Source: Larimichthys crocea (taxonomy: Eukaryota > Chordata > Actinopteri > Sciaenidae). From it: DNA of 64,000 bases. Below, in pieces: positions 38,001-47,701 of this stretch. A program made the translations under genes and the position numbers. Positions within the stretch are counted from its first letter, which is position 1. Each line of letters starts with the position of its first letter. The DNA lies in contig NC_040016.1 of the NCBI RefSeq assembly GCF_000972845.2, positions 7,708,701-7,772,700 of the forward strand. Direction: 5' to 3'. The notes under the pieces were generated by a model, which was not told where the DNA came from, searched no databases, and saw nothing but the letters and a program-made list of their open reading frames with translations.

Positions 38001-40927
38001 CGTCACCTTGGAGATGTGAAATATAGGGCAAATCCTCATAGGTAGCTTTAATCTCACTGCTGCTTGATTCAGAGGGGCCAATGAATCTGGGCACCATTTA
38101 TTTATTTTTTATTCCAATTGAAGAGGAATGTTTTGTTTGGACAGTCATACTTTTTGGCCGACCTGGTGAGTGGGAGCTGGGTTGCTACACCAGTTTATAG
38201 TGGTAGAGTAGCAGTCAGCAGCACGTAGCTTGGAATCCTTTTCCAGCATGGTCTGGTAGAGGCAGAGTTCAGTCAGGCGCCTCTAGTGACCCATGGGAAC
38301 ACCCCAACTGCTGATTGCTCAGCTGACGTAGCTGGCCTGGCTAAAACAGCAGCTATCCAAGGATGGCCCAAGGCATGATGTCCGAGGACCCCCTGAAGTC
38401 TCTTCCTTCTCCAAGCCTGGATTTTATGGTTGACCTGGTTTCCTAGCCCAAAAAACTCTTTGGCGGGTAGTTCATAAGAAATAAACTTGTCCTTGACATA
38501 ATAGGCTTATCCATAAAGAAAAGTATTGCACACGTTTAGATGGGATTTATGACCATTTTCATGTCTGCAGGGCCCTGACTTTGGCTATGTGACAAGGGTG
38601 GCTGAGAGAAAAGATGTGAGCAGTCTGGATTCATTCGGTAATCTGGAGGTTAGTCCTCCTGTCACTGTGAATGGAAGAAACTACCCACTGGGCAGAATCC
38701 TCATTGGTGTGGCCTTTCCTACGTAAGTTTGCAACACAATGCCTGACTTATGAAAAACATTATTTATGTATTTGCAGCTCTTTATATGATTAATACATTC
38801 AGGTCATTGTTGCTCTGTAAACAGATGATTTATAAACTTAGTTGCATGTCTGTCTATTTAAGGGCAACTAAAGGACGGAACATGACCAAAGTAGTTCAGG
38901 ACTTCTTGTGGGCTCAGAAAGTTCAGGAGCCCGTTGCCTTATTTTCTGACTGGCTCCTTGTCGGCCACATTGATGAATTCATGACTTTTGTTCCTGCACC
39001 TGACAGAAAGGTAAATATATCATTTTAATAACTTAAACTACTAAACTGAAATATCAAATCGTTTGAAGACAGGAAGCCACTACTTGTTACAGGTTGGCAT
39101 CAACATGTTGTTACATGCATCTTTGTTTTGTATGGATAGAGACAGCCAGTGTTAACTTTGCCTGTTGTGTTTCTGTTCTCAGGGCTTCCGGCTGCTACTG
39201 GCCAGCCCAGACGCAGCTTACAAACTATTCAAAGGCTTACAGAAAGATGGACATGGACAAGCCAAAATGTTTGATGGTAGGCCTGTGTGACAATCTTATC
39301 TGTACAAAATCTACTATAACCTACAAAGTTATTATATACATTTAATATTATATCCCATATAATAACACTCACACTTCCAAAAAGGTCTGAAAAATGAAGA
39401 GCAAATTACAGTGGATGAGATACTCAGCGATGACAATCTCCAAGCTCAAAATAACTACGTGCAGGTAGGTGGGATTGTAAAATTAGACTCAAACCCAGAG
39501 AGGATAATGGAAAACTCATTCACACTGTATGGCTAAAAATATGTGGACAACATATTATTATTGAATATCTCATTCCTATATACTGTTACTATTGGTGCTA
39601 ATATGCTGTTACAGCAGCCTTCACTATAAGAAGGCTTTCCACAGGATTTCAGAACCTGGATGCAGAAATTTGCTCCGGGTTTAGCCACAAGAGCATTCAT
39701 GAGCACAGGCACTGATCTTGGTTGATGAGGCCAGGAACACTGTCAGTGTTTGAGTGCATCCCATAGGTGTTAGATGTGAGTAAGGTTGGGGTAATGTAGC
39801 ATTAACATTTCCAGCTGTCAGCACCATGCAGTAATGATTCATTGACAAGGACATTATTCATCACCTCAGACAACATGTTTCCACTGCAAGCTGTTTTTGC
39901 TCCTAGATGTTGATGATGATGCATTCCATCATAATAGCACTGAATGAAAACACAGAATTGACTGGGGCAAATTTAGCAGGCAAGACATTTGTCAAAACGG
40001 GCTTAGAGGAGAGACTGCAGCCATGTTGAAAGTTTTTTTTAGCCCTTTTGTGACCAGCCAACAGGGATTGCTTTCTTGGATGGATGATTTTATGTGTGTC
40101 TGAGGCAACTGAACCTACTAATTAGCAGGAATGTCCACATACTTTTCGCCGCAGAGTGCACTGTTTGTAACAAAAGTAACCCAAATAAAGATTATCTGTA
40201 CTGTTACGTGACACAGTAGTGCATTGTATTTTTTATTGTTTGTTTTTGTTGCTTGTTTTGTGTCAGTCACTTTGTAAGGTTAGTTTTGAGAACTGCTATA
40301 TTAATAAGAGACATGGTTACAGGATGTAATGAGTAAATAAGTTTTAAATCTTGTGTGTTGTAACAGTATGTGCAGTAGTTGATGTATTATTTGTTTGTTT
40401 ACCTTCCCAGAGCTGCATCGACTGGAACAGGGATGTACTGAAGAAAGAGCTGGGCCTGGATGATGAGGACATCATCGACGTGCCAGTCCTCTTCAACTTA
40501 GTGGCAGAAGGGGAAGATGTGGAGGAATACAGAGCATTGGCGTATTATCCTGACATGGTGTGTTTAGACATACTTAGCTGGTCCATTTTTCCAGTGGTTG
40601 ACAATAAAGCACTCAACAGTTATAAATATGATGTACGTAAATCAAAGAGTTGGCACCACTGTGAGTCCCATGATCTGTCACATCTGTTTATAGGTGAACA
40701 TGATTGTCTTGGGGAAAAACCTCGGCATCCCGAAGCCCTTTGGCCCCAAGGTGAATGGACGCTGTGTCCTGGAGGCTGAGATGTGCTCGCTGTTGGAGGG
40801 CCTGGGCCTCAGCTGCACATTCATCGATGACTTTGCCTCCTACCACAAACAGCTGGGAGAGGTGCACTGTGGCTCCAACGTCCGCAGGGAAGTGTTTGAC
40901 TTCAAATGGTGGAACCTGGAGATGTGA
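32043..40927 (+). CDS. padi2: Protein-arginine deiminase, intact tandem copy 1 (675 aa)
   Basis: Calcium-dependent enzyme converting arginine in proteins to citrulline and ammonia. Sixteen exons join in frame: 32043-32134, 33711-33882, 34310-34379, 34584-34645, 35062-35179, 35583-35714, 35898-36100, 36503-36606, 36750-36861, 37291-37398, 38571-38722, 38863-39010, 39183-39276, 39385-39464, 40411-40557, 40694-40927. Exon 4 encodes [20 protein letters not shown], the family's acidic calcium site. Catalytic motifs are present: GDRWMQDE (Asp), VGHIDEF (His and Asp), [10 protein letters not shown] (nucleophile Cys). The protein ends FKWWNLEM. Human PADI2 has 665 aa; the ten extra residues come from a longer exon 7 start and an insertion in exon 15. 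The exon 14 acceptor (AAAAG) is weak. The name padi2 follows fish usage; paralogue status is inferred. Confidence 0.93.
37607..38100 (-). mobile_element. Ty3/gypsy integrase chromodomain fragment in padi intron 10
   Basis: On the minus strand the codons read, in shifting frames, [24 protein letters not shown] sequence followed by [11 protein letters not shown] and [16 protein letters not shown]. The W-E...SWVPA-HIL...DFHRRHP pattern is the C-terminal chromodomain of fish Ty3/gypsy (chromovirus) integrases. Frameshifts show it is dead. The adjoining sequence to about 38480 has no match I recognise and may be part of the same insertion. Confidence 0.65.
39524..40155. mobile_element. MITE in padi intron 14
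   Basis: The left end ACTGTATGGCTAAAAATATG and right end TGTCCACATACTTTTCGCCG are inverted copies with mismatches, the TGGCCAAAAGTATGTGGACA type of terminus common in fish MITEs. It is about 630 bp without coding capacity. A partial copy lies at the same place in psi-1, but the second intact gene has a 242-bp intron 14 without it. Confidence 0.65.
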
Positions 40928-41380
40928 ACGAAAATTCAACAGTGAATGGAGATGGCATAGAGAGGAAGGAAGACGACTTGATCTTTAAACAAAACAACAG
41001 AAGCTTCAGTTAGCTTCAAGTTGGAAGTAATATCTTACTTGTCAGAGCCTTACATTATCTCCATGTCTTAAAATCACGAAATGCTTAATTTTCTTTTTAT
41101 TCATCATTTTGGAATACATGCCACTTATTTTTCTATGTATGTCTCATCTTTATATGAAAGTACCTGCACAGTAATCATTAACATTTATGCAGAAAAAATT
41201 AACCAGGTGGATTGATCTGTGTATGCATCTTCATCTTTTTTTAACATTTTTGTTGGCTTAATTTACCAAAAGGATGAAAAGCAATATTTTCAAACAAGTC
41301 TTTTGAACAAGGACTTAAGCAGACTGTCGACAAGCACAAAAATACTGTCACTGGAATAAAGCACATAGTAGATGAACTCC
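40928..41380 (+). promoter_or_regulatory. 3' UTR and polyadenylation signal of padi copy 1
   Basis: After the TGA, about 430 bp are nearly identical to the sequence after the second intact gene. AATAAA at 41355-41360 is conserved in both (57280-57285 there), so it is the likely polyadenylation signal. Confidence 0.65.
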
Positions 41381-41822
41381 CAGTCCTGTTTTGATTTGGA
41401 TAACTTGTTGACATTTAGTGCAAACACAGTATGAACAATGATGTGCTATAATACAGAACCACAAGAGGGCATAGGCAAGCTTTTCCAGTGTTTGGGTTAG
41501 GAAACTCAGGCATTTGGCTCTATCTGCAATGTGTACCACATCTAGATATGTTGGCTAGAATGATGAATGTATAGAGAGATAGGGAGTTTAAGGAGAACAA
41601 CACAAGGGTGAATGATGGACATAAACTCAAAGGAATCAATAAAAGGGGGAAACAATTTCTTGGACTATAAGAGGAAGATTCTTGGAAGAAGCCATATCTT
41701 TTGAGGGACATTACTGGGGGCAAGAAGGTCTTTGCAGGGGTGGCATCCCCCCTGGAGGAAAAAATGGTCAAAATCATCCCTCTTCTAAAATGGTCATCCC
41801 TTCTTCCATCTCTTGCAAGAGA

Positions 41823-42673
41823 TGCTGGCTGCAGACCTCCACTGTCAGGCACCTACCTCCACTGGCACGCACCTCCCTGTCAGGCCCGAAATGAACGGGA
41901 ATCCATTTCAAAATAAAACTGCAGACCTCCACTGTCAGGCACCTACCGTCCACTGACTCTCCACGTCAGGCCCGGAAAGTGAACAGGATACATTTCAAAA
42001 TAAAACTGCAGACCTCCACTGTCAGGCCCGAAATGCAAGGGACACATTTCAAAATAAAATCGTGAATTGTTGAATGCACTTCCGGTTGAATGTTTTCCTC
42101 CAAATGAATTAATAGTAAACAATGACATAAATCTTTCATTCCCGGTCTATTGTATATATTGTTTTTATAGAAACTATTTCGGGATCTGGTTATTATAGAC
42201 ACAGATTAAAATGTTAAATATAAATATTCAATATTTATCATCACGAGCAACAGTGTTACACACATTAGTAGCTGTGAAACATCAGCATTAGAAAAATACA
42301 TACGTGGGGTTGGTGCTTACATAAGGAGAAACATTTATAATCATCACTTAAAAGTTACATACGTTGTTTTTGGTGTCCTGTTTGTATTTTCCCGATATAT
42401 TAGTGTGGTGTGTGAATGGGTGTAATAAGAGACATTAACTTTGTAGAAAGGCGCTTTATGAAGCTCAGTCCATTTCCTGTTTTAGTTTACAGCAGAGTCT
42501 GCCAACATCCAATATGGCGGATGAAAAGGGTAATTTTCATCTGAAAATGAAAATGACCTTCTCAAAAATGTCCCCTCTACCTCCCCACCCCCCAAAAACG
42601 TCATCACTTCCGGGCCTGACAGTGGAGGTGCGTGACAGTGGAGGTAGGTGCGTGACAGTGGAGGTCCTGCAGC
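41823..42673. repeat. Composite element with inverted minisatellite ends
   Basis: GCAGACCTCCACTGTCAGGC recurs at about 41830, 41922 and 42007, spaced 85-92 bp, with CATTTCAAAATAAAA between copies. The same motif appears inverted at 42608-42673 (CCTGACAGTGGAGGTGCGTG). The inverted ends enclose another repeat (about 42160-42530), giving a nested fold-back structure. No coding potential is seen. Confidence 0.6.
42160..42530 (-). mobile_element. Partial copy of the GACGCCGCATTGAGCG-type MITE
   Basis: Matches the right half of the element at 62739-63436, from the GGATCTGGTTATTATAGACA block to AGGCGCTTTATGAAG and CCAATATGGCGGA. It is nested inside the composite repeat at 41823-42673. Confidence 0.6.
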
Positions 42674-42799
42674 CCCCAGCCAGGTGCCTCTCAGCTCTTG
42701 AGGCAATTTTATCAATGCATGTGAAAATTACTTATATTTAACACTGGAAATAGAATTACCATTCGAAATTTAGGGGGGGCTTTATGATAATCAGTCTAT

Positions 42800-43180
42800 T
42801 ACCCAGCGGTTTTCAAAGTGTGAGGCGCGCCTCCCTTGGGGGGCGCCAGAGGACTTCAGGGGAGGCGCGGCGGGGGGGAAAATAAAAATATATCTTACAA
42901 AGATATGTGTCTCATCACTGTGCGATGAAAACTCAGCGAGCTAGCCCCCAAAGAGTAGCAAAAAAAATCCACAAAATGACACAGTATGTCTTATCTTTGC
43001 TGTTTCGTGTCAAAAGTTCTATTCCAGCGCGAAGAAACGCTGCTAATGTCTCCTGCTATGTCTCTGCTTTAGTTTGAATCAGTCACGAAGCTCCTGGTTG
43101 TTACATAAAGACAAAGAGGCTTTGACAGTGAAGTGTGACCTCTTGCTGCGATATACTACCTTTGGGTTTACTTCATTCTG
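42800..43180. mobile_element. hAT-like non-autonomous repeat
   Basis: Begins CAGCGGTTTTCAAAGTGTGA then GGCGCGCC and GGGGGGCGCC, the type of terminus seen on fish hAT-group MITEs. A second copy of the inner part (AAAATATATCTTACAAAGAT, then TGTGTCTCATCACTGTGCGA) is at 46890-47175. The right end is not resolved. Confidence 0.45.
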
Positions 43181-43427
43181 GATCGTCATTGGTGGGTCAA
43201 AGGTGAATGTGGGCGGTACTAATAGATTCTCCTGACTCTGATTGGTCGACAGGTGACAGGTGTCAATCATCCACACTCTGTGTTGTTTTAGCCTTAGCAG
43301 CACCGCTAGCTGCTACCTGCTGCTTCATATTCTTTAATACCGCTTGTTTCAAACATCGCGTCGTCTTAAAACTCGAAGTCTTCTTTCCTCCTCCTTAAAT
43401 TGTGTTTTTTTAAGTGAAGATGTTTTT

Positions 43428-45924
43428 TAACAAAAATGTGTTAAATGTATTTAAATATGTTTAAAAACACACAAAGATGTTAAAAACATACACAAAGTTA
43501 TTTAAAATGTTTTTACAAATATGTTTAAAAAAGATGTGAATGACATGATGTCCATAGTTAAGTGGTTCTTGTTTCTTTCCGATAAATAGTATTGTCTTTT
43601 GCAGGCCATGCAACTGAGAATGCAAGCTATGAATCAGATGGGATTTAGGATTTGCCATGTCTAGCAAGTCACCCTAAAATTGACTAGAATGCAGGAAACT
43701 GCATCTAAGAAATACAAAATTTTCTAGGGGGGACCCCAAGACCCCCCTGCTGGAAAATATGTCACATAAATGAAAAATTTCACCAACCCCCCTGGTTTCT
43801 TTTTACAACTCGACTACTGATGATGTCCAAGATGTATTCATATCCTTGCTGGCTTGCCTCCAGATGTAAATAGTCTACTGAGACTAATTCAAGTGGAGAG
43901 CTTGAAGTGACACTTCCCATTGGTTTCATTTTACAACTCGACTACTGTCTGCACATGTTTGATTTGTTCAGTCAAGACTTCTGTGTATTAAGTGGGTACA
44001 ACTAATAGACTGTTATGCATTAATAACATATGTGTATGAGGTGTACAGTAGTTGCATAAATACATTTGACAAAGCTGTGTTGATCATAGCATTGTGTGTT
44101 TCTAGTGAAAGAGGATGAGATTTAACTGTGGAACAGAAATTGCTGCTTGCTTGATAGACATTGTAACTGTCATCTGGAGTGCAAAGTTGTGTTAAATGAT
44201 CAAAGTTCGTTTTGAGACATAGAGTAATAAGGGAAAGCCCCTATTACTTCATGTCCAGTTGTGTTGGTTGAATGGCACGAAATTCTTGTGTAAATCGCAG
44301 TTCCTTGAACGCCCAGAGATTTGTGGTTCTGCCACTGTCAAGTTAGGGTCAGACATACAAATAAGTGTTATTAGCCTAATATCACACTCATAAATGTATA
44401 CTAAAGAAACATTTTACCATACTTTACAGCATTATCAAGTTAATCAAGACAGGATTATTTTAACATCTCATTTCAAGTTTTTTTTTTTTTTTTGTAACCT
44501 GTGTAAACAAATGAACAGTATAATAATTGAAACTGAAATTTTAAACAGAATAAATACAAGAAAATGAGTTTGACTCTGTGGCCAATGTGGAGGTCAAATA
44601 TCCTGAACACATAAAAGATGTTCAGGAACCCTCTGAGAAATGAAAAAAAAGAAAAAAAAATGTGTAAAGTTCAGAACAAAAAGGATTACAAACCAAAAGT
44701 AAAAGCAAAAGCAAAAGTAAAAGCAAAACCATTTCCAGAAAAGACAATTAAAACTTTGAGATAATTCAAATGTTCAGGGTTGAAGGTCATTGCTAAAGAA
44801 AAGAGTGACCTAGTTGGGCTGGAAGAAAGGAGTGTAAAAGCAAAAGCAGGCTGCAGAATCATTCAAAAGCTGCTTAACATTGTTGGAGACTTCGGAATTA
44901 AGGACCATAATACACCTACTAGGATATTTATTTTGTGGAACTGCCTTGAATGCCTCGCTGAGAGTTCTGTGATCATGTGGTGCACGCTATTAAAAAGAAT
45001 AGAAAGGATGAGCAAAGACAGAAGAGAAAAGAGAGAATCCTGCAAAGGAAACTAGCACAGCTTTAGATAAACATAAAACAAAGACTTAAGCTCCAGTGGT
45101 GAATGAAAGGCAAATTATGCAGTAACCAGATCTACAGTGCAAGTCATCATGTGGCTGTTCAGGGTGTGCGTTTGTGTTCATGTTCAGTCTTCCCTGGTCA
45201 GCTGCTTCTTTAAAGTTGCTATCTTTGTCTGTGTAGTTACAAGAAATACACTCCCTCCGTTTTCTTTACTCAGTTTCCCGATACTGTTATATCAGGAAAC
45301 TGAGTCATCTAAAAGTCAGCCAAGGGTCAACCTGCTGACACTATCTCATCTCTACCCAGTCCAGAAGATGTAAAACTGCCAGCCATCAACAGCCTGTTGA
45401 TGTGCCACTGGACATGTGATGACTTAGAAGAAGGGGAATGATTTATGACTTACCAGTTAGTTACCAGAAATAGACCAGACCATGACGATGGAGATGACGC
45501 TCAGACCATGAAATACATGCTACAAGAACACTGGCATGACGCCCAGAAGGATTGAGATGCTATCTATGCTATTTGGCATACAGCATTTTGGGGTTTACCT
45601 CAGGTATCAGTGTTAAGCCTATTAAAATTCAGACTCAGAATTGAAAAAGAATTCAAGCTTTTGCTGCCATATTATGTTGTGTATACTGGTACCTGGCATT
45701 GTGTCTTGAAAACTAATACTTGATTTAATTTTCAGAGTCCAAAATCTGATCTTTAGCCATACCCTTTACCCTTGTCATGACCTGGCTCAGAGAGTCATGG
45801 TAAAAAAGGGAGTCCACACCATGTACATATGTTTAAACAATTATTTATCAAATCAAATTAGACCAAATTAAACAATCATAAAGGATTTGAAATCATGGAG
45901 TGTGTAGAAGCGGTGGTATCAGTA
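43428..45924. repeat. padi downstream flank, copy A
   Basis: About 2.5 kb, nearly identical to 47702-50242 (offset about 4,275 bp) and more distantly similar to 57350-58640 and 21240-21990. It holds a Ty3/gypsy integrase fragment (43823-43923), an AAAAGCAAAAGT-type simple repeat at about 44697-44730 and an open stretch of 91 codons at 44780-45055 that starts MKVIAKEKSDLVGLEE. That open stretch is identical in copy B but matches no family I know and has no gene context, so I do not call it a gene. Confidence 0.75.
43823..43923 (-). mobile_element. Ty3/gypsy integrase fragment
   Basis: CTCGACTACTGATGATGTCC is followed by about 100 bp that match 62201-62303, where they encode [20 protein letters not shown] of a gypsy integrase on the minus strand. 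The same fragment is in copy B at 48096-48197. Confidence 0.65.
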
Positions 45925-46848
45925 ACGTTGATGTTTACTGCCACTTGTAACATCTTCTGCAGTTTCCGTCTGCAATGTAATGTCACTTTTCATCACAGCA
46001 TCCTAACTGGTCATTTAAATAAAGCCAACAGTATGTGTATAAACAACTTTTATTTCTTCTAAGCAATGAAGAAAACAGACTAACTTTATCATGACTACAT
46101 CTGCCACTTTGATTCACCACCTGTCAGTGAAATTTGAGCTTGCGCCATGCCTGCATGCACCAACAATTTTCATCACTCACTGTATATATAAATAAATATG
46201 TCCATTCACATGTACTGTAGGCTGTTTTGTGTAAACACGCCCTAACGTTGATCAAAATGTGCTGTTTCTATTGTGCTCAGGAGTGCCCCTCCGAACTCCA
46301 AGTTCTTCTCTGTGAAGGGCTCCCCCAATGTTCATTACAGTATCAGTCCGCCATGCCCGGAGACGTGCCACCTCTCTCCCACGCCTCTCACTGGAAATTC
46401 AGTACTGCTCATCAGCATGAGCTCTGCCAGTCAATATGAAAATGATAGCAGGGTAAAGTAGGACAGAGGTGCATGACCTGATGTCACAAAGCAGTCTTGA
46501 TTTCAGTATGTTCTGTGGTATGAGACATGAAGAGCTCCAGGACATGATCCGTTTGAAATGAGAAAATGTGTTAAAGCCTGAAACCAAAGCCATTAATCAA
46601 AAATGTTTGACTTCTAAACTGAGATGTCTGCAGGCATTGGAGGAGTTTTATGATTTAGTGTCTGACAAGAAATCTATCAAAGTCAAACTCCTCATAGCAT
46701 TTGTACCCTTTAATTCTTTCAATTTAATGATTTATCACTTTTCATTTAACTCGAAGAGCTTTTTGCTTTGCAGTGTACAGAGCAAGTGCACTTTTCATTT
46801 ACGATAATTTAATATCTCACAAATGTCATCTTGCATATCATCTTATAT
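45925..46848 (+). pseudogene. Orphan duplicate of padi exon 2 with flanking intron
   Basis: The block matches 33355-34278 of intact copy 1 with a constant offset of 12,570 bp and few differences. It contains a complete exon 2 (46281-46452; [20 protein letters not shown] and onward) with its acceptor TGCTCAG and donor GGTAAAG. One reading change is S/E to K, another K to R at the exon end. No other padi exon accompanies it. The block breaks off before exon 3. Confidence 0.8.
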
Positions 46849-46889
46849 ACAGTACTCGAGTTAAGGGGGGGGGGTGACATCCCCCCCCG

Positions 46890-47175
46890 GGGGAAAAAAT
46901 AAAAATATATCTTACAAAGATATGTGTCTCATCACTGTGCGATGAAAACTCGGCGAGCTAGCCCCCAAAGAGTAGCAAAAAAAAAAAAAATGACACAGTA
47001 TGTCTTATCTTTGTTGTTTTGTGTAAAAAGTTCTATTTCAGCGAAGAAACGCTGCTAATGTCTCCTGCTAATGTCTCTGCTAACGTCTCTGCTAACGTCG
47101 CCTGCTAATGTCTCCTGCTCTGTCTCCTGCTTTAGTTTGAATCAGTCATGAAGCTCCTGGTTGTTACATAAAGAC
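46890..47175. mobile_element. Second copy of the hAT-like repeat
   Basis: From AAAATATATCTTACAAAGAT to GTTGTTACATAAAGACAAAG this matches 42884-43120, with an expanded run of TGCTAATGTCTC-type short repeats at about 47050-47120. A G/C homopolymer run lies just before it at 46865-46894. Confidence 0.5.
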
Positions 47176-47204
47176 AAAGAGGCTTTGACCATAGACATAT
47201 ATAC

Positions 47205-47645
47205 ATAGACATATATACATAGACGCCGCATTGAGCGCTGAATTGTACGTTGACGTCGCTGCCATATTGGAAATGGCAGATCTGCCCGTAAACTAATACA
47301 AGGAAATGGACTGAACTTCATAAAGCGCCTTTCTACAAAGTTCTTTAAGTTAATGTCTCTTATACACCCATTCACACACACACTAATATATCTGGGAAAC
47401 AAACAGGCACCAAAAACAACGTATGTAACTTTTAAAGTGATGATTATAAATGTTTACTCCTTATGTAAGCACCAAACCAACGTACTGTATGTGTTTTTCT
47501 AATGCTGAGTGTTTACAGCTACTAATGTGTGTAACACTGTTACTGTGATGATAAATATTGAAATATTTAACATTTAATCTGTATCTATAATAACCACATC
47601 CTGAAATTTAGATGTGACATGAGGGTTTTCTGAATAAAGAGCACT
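47205..47645. mobile_element. Partial copy of the GACGCCGCATTGAGCG-type MITE
   Basis: Carries the left arm (ATACATAGACGCCGCATTGA, then AAGCGCCTTTCTACAAAGTT) and central part of the element found complete at 62739-63436. The right arm is missing. Confidence 0.65.
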
Positions 47646-47701
47646 AACGTGTACATTACATGTGAACATATATACATACATATAGTACACACACACAAAC
47701 A

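Noticed and set aside
44780..45055. 91-codon open stretch, repeated at 49056-49331, as a gene
   Set aside because: No family recognised, no splice or promoter context; identity between copies is explained by recent duplication. Kept as a finding only.
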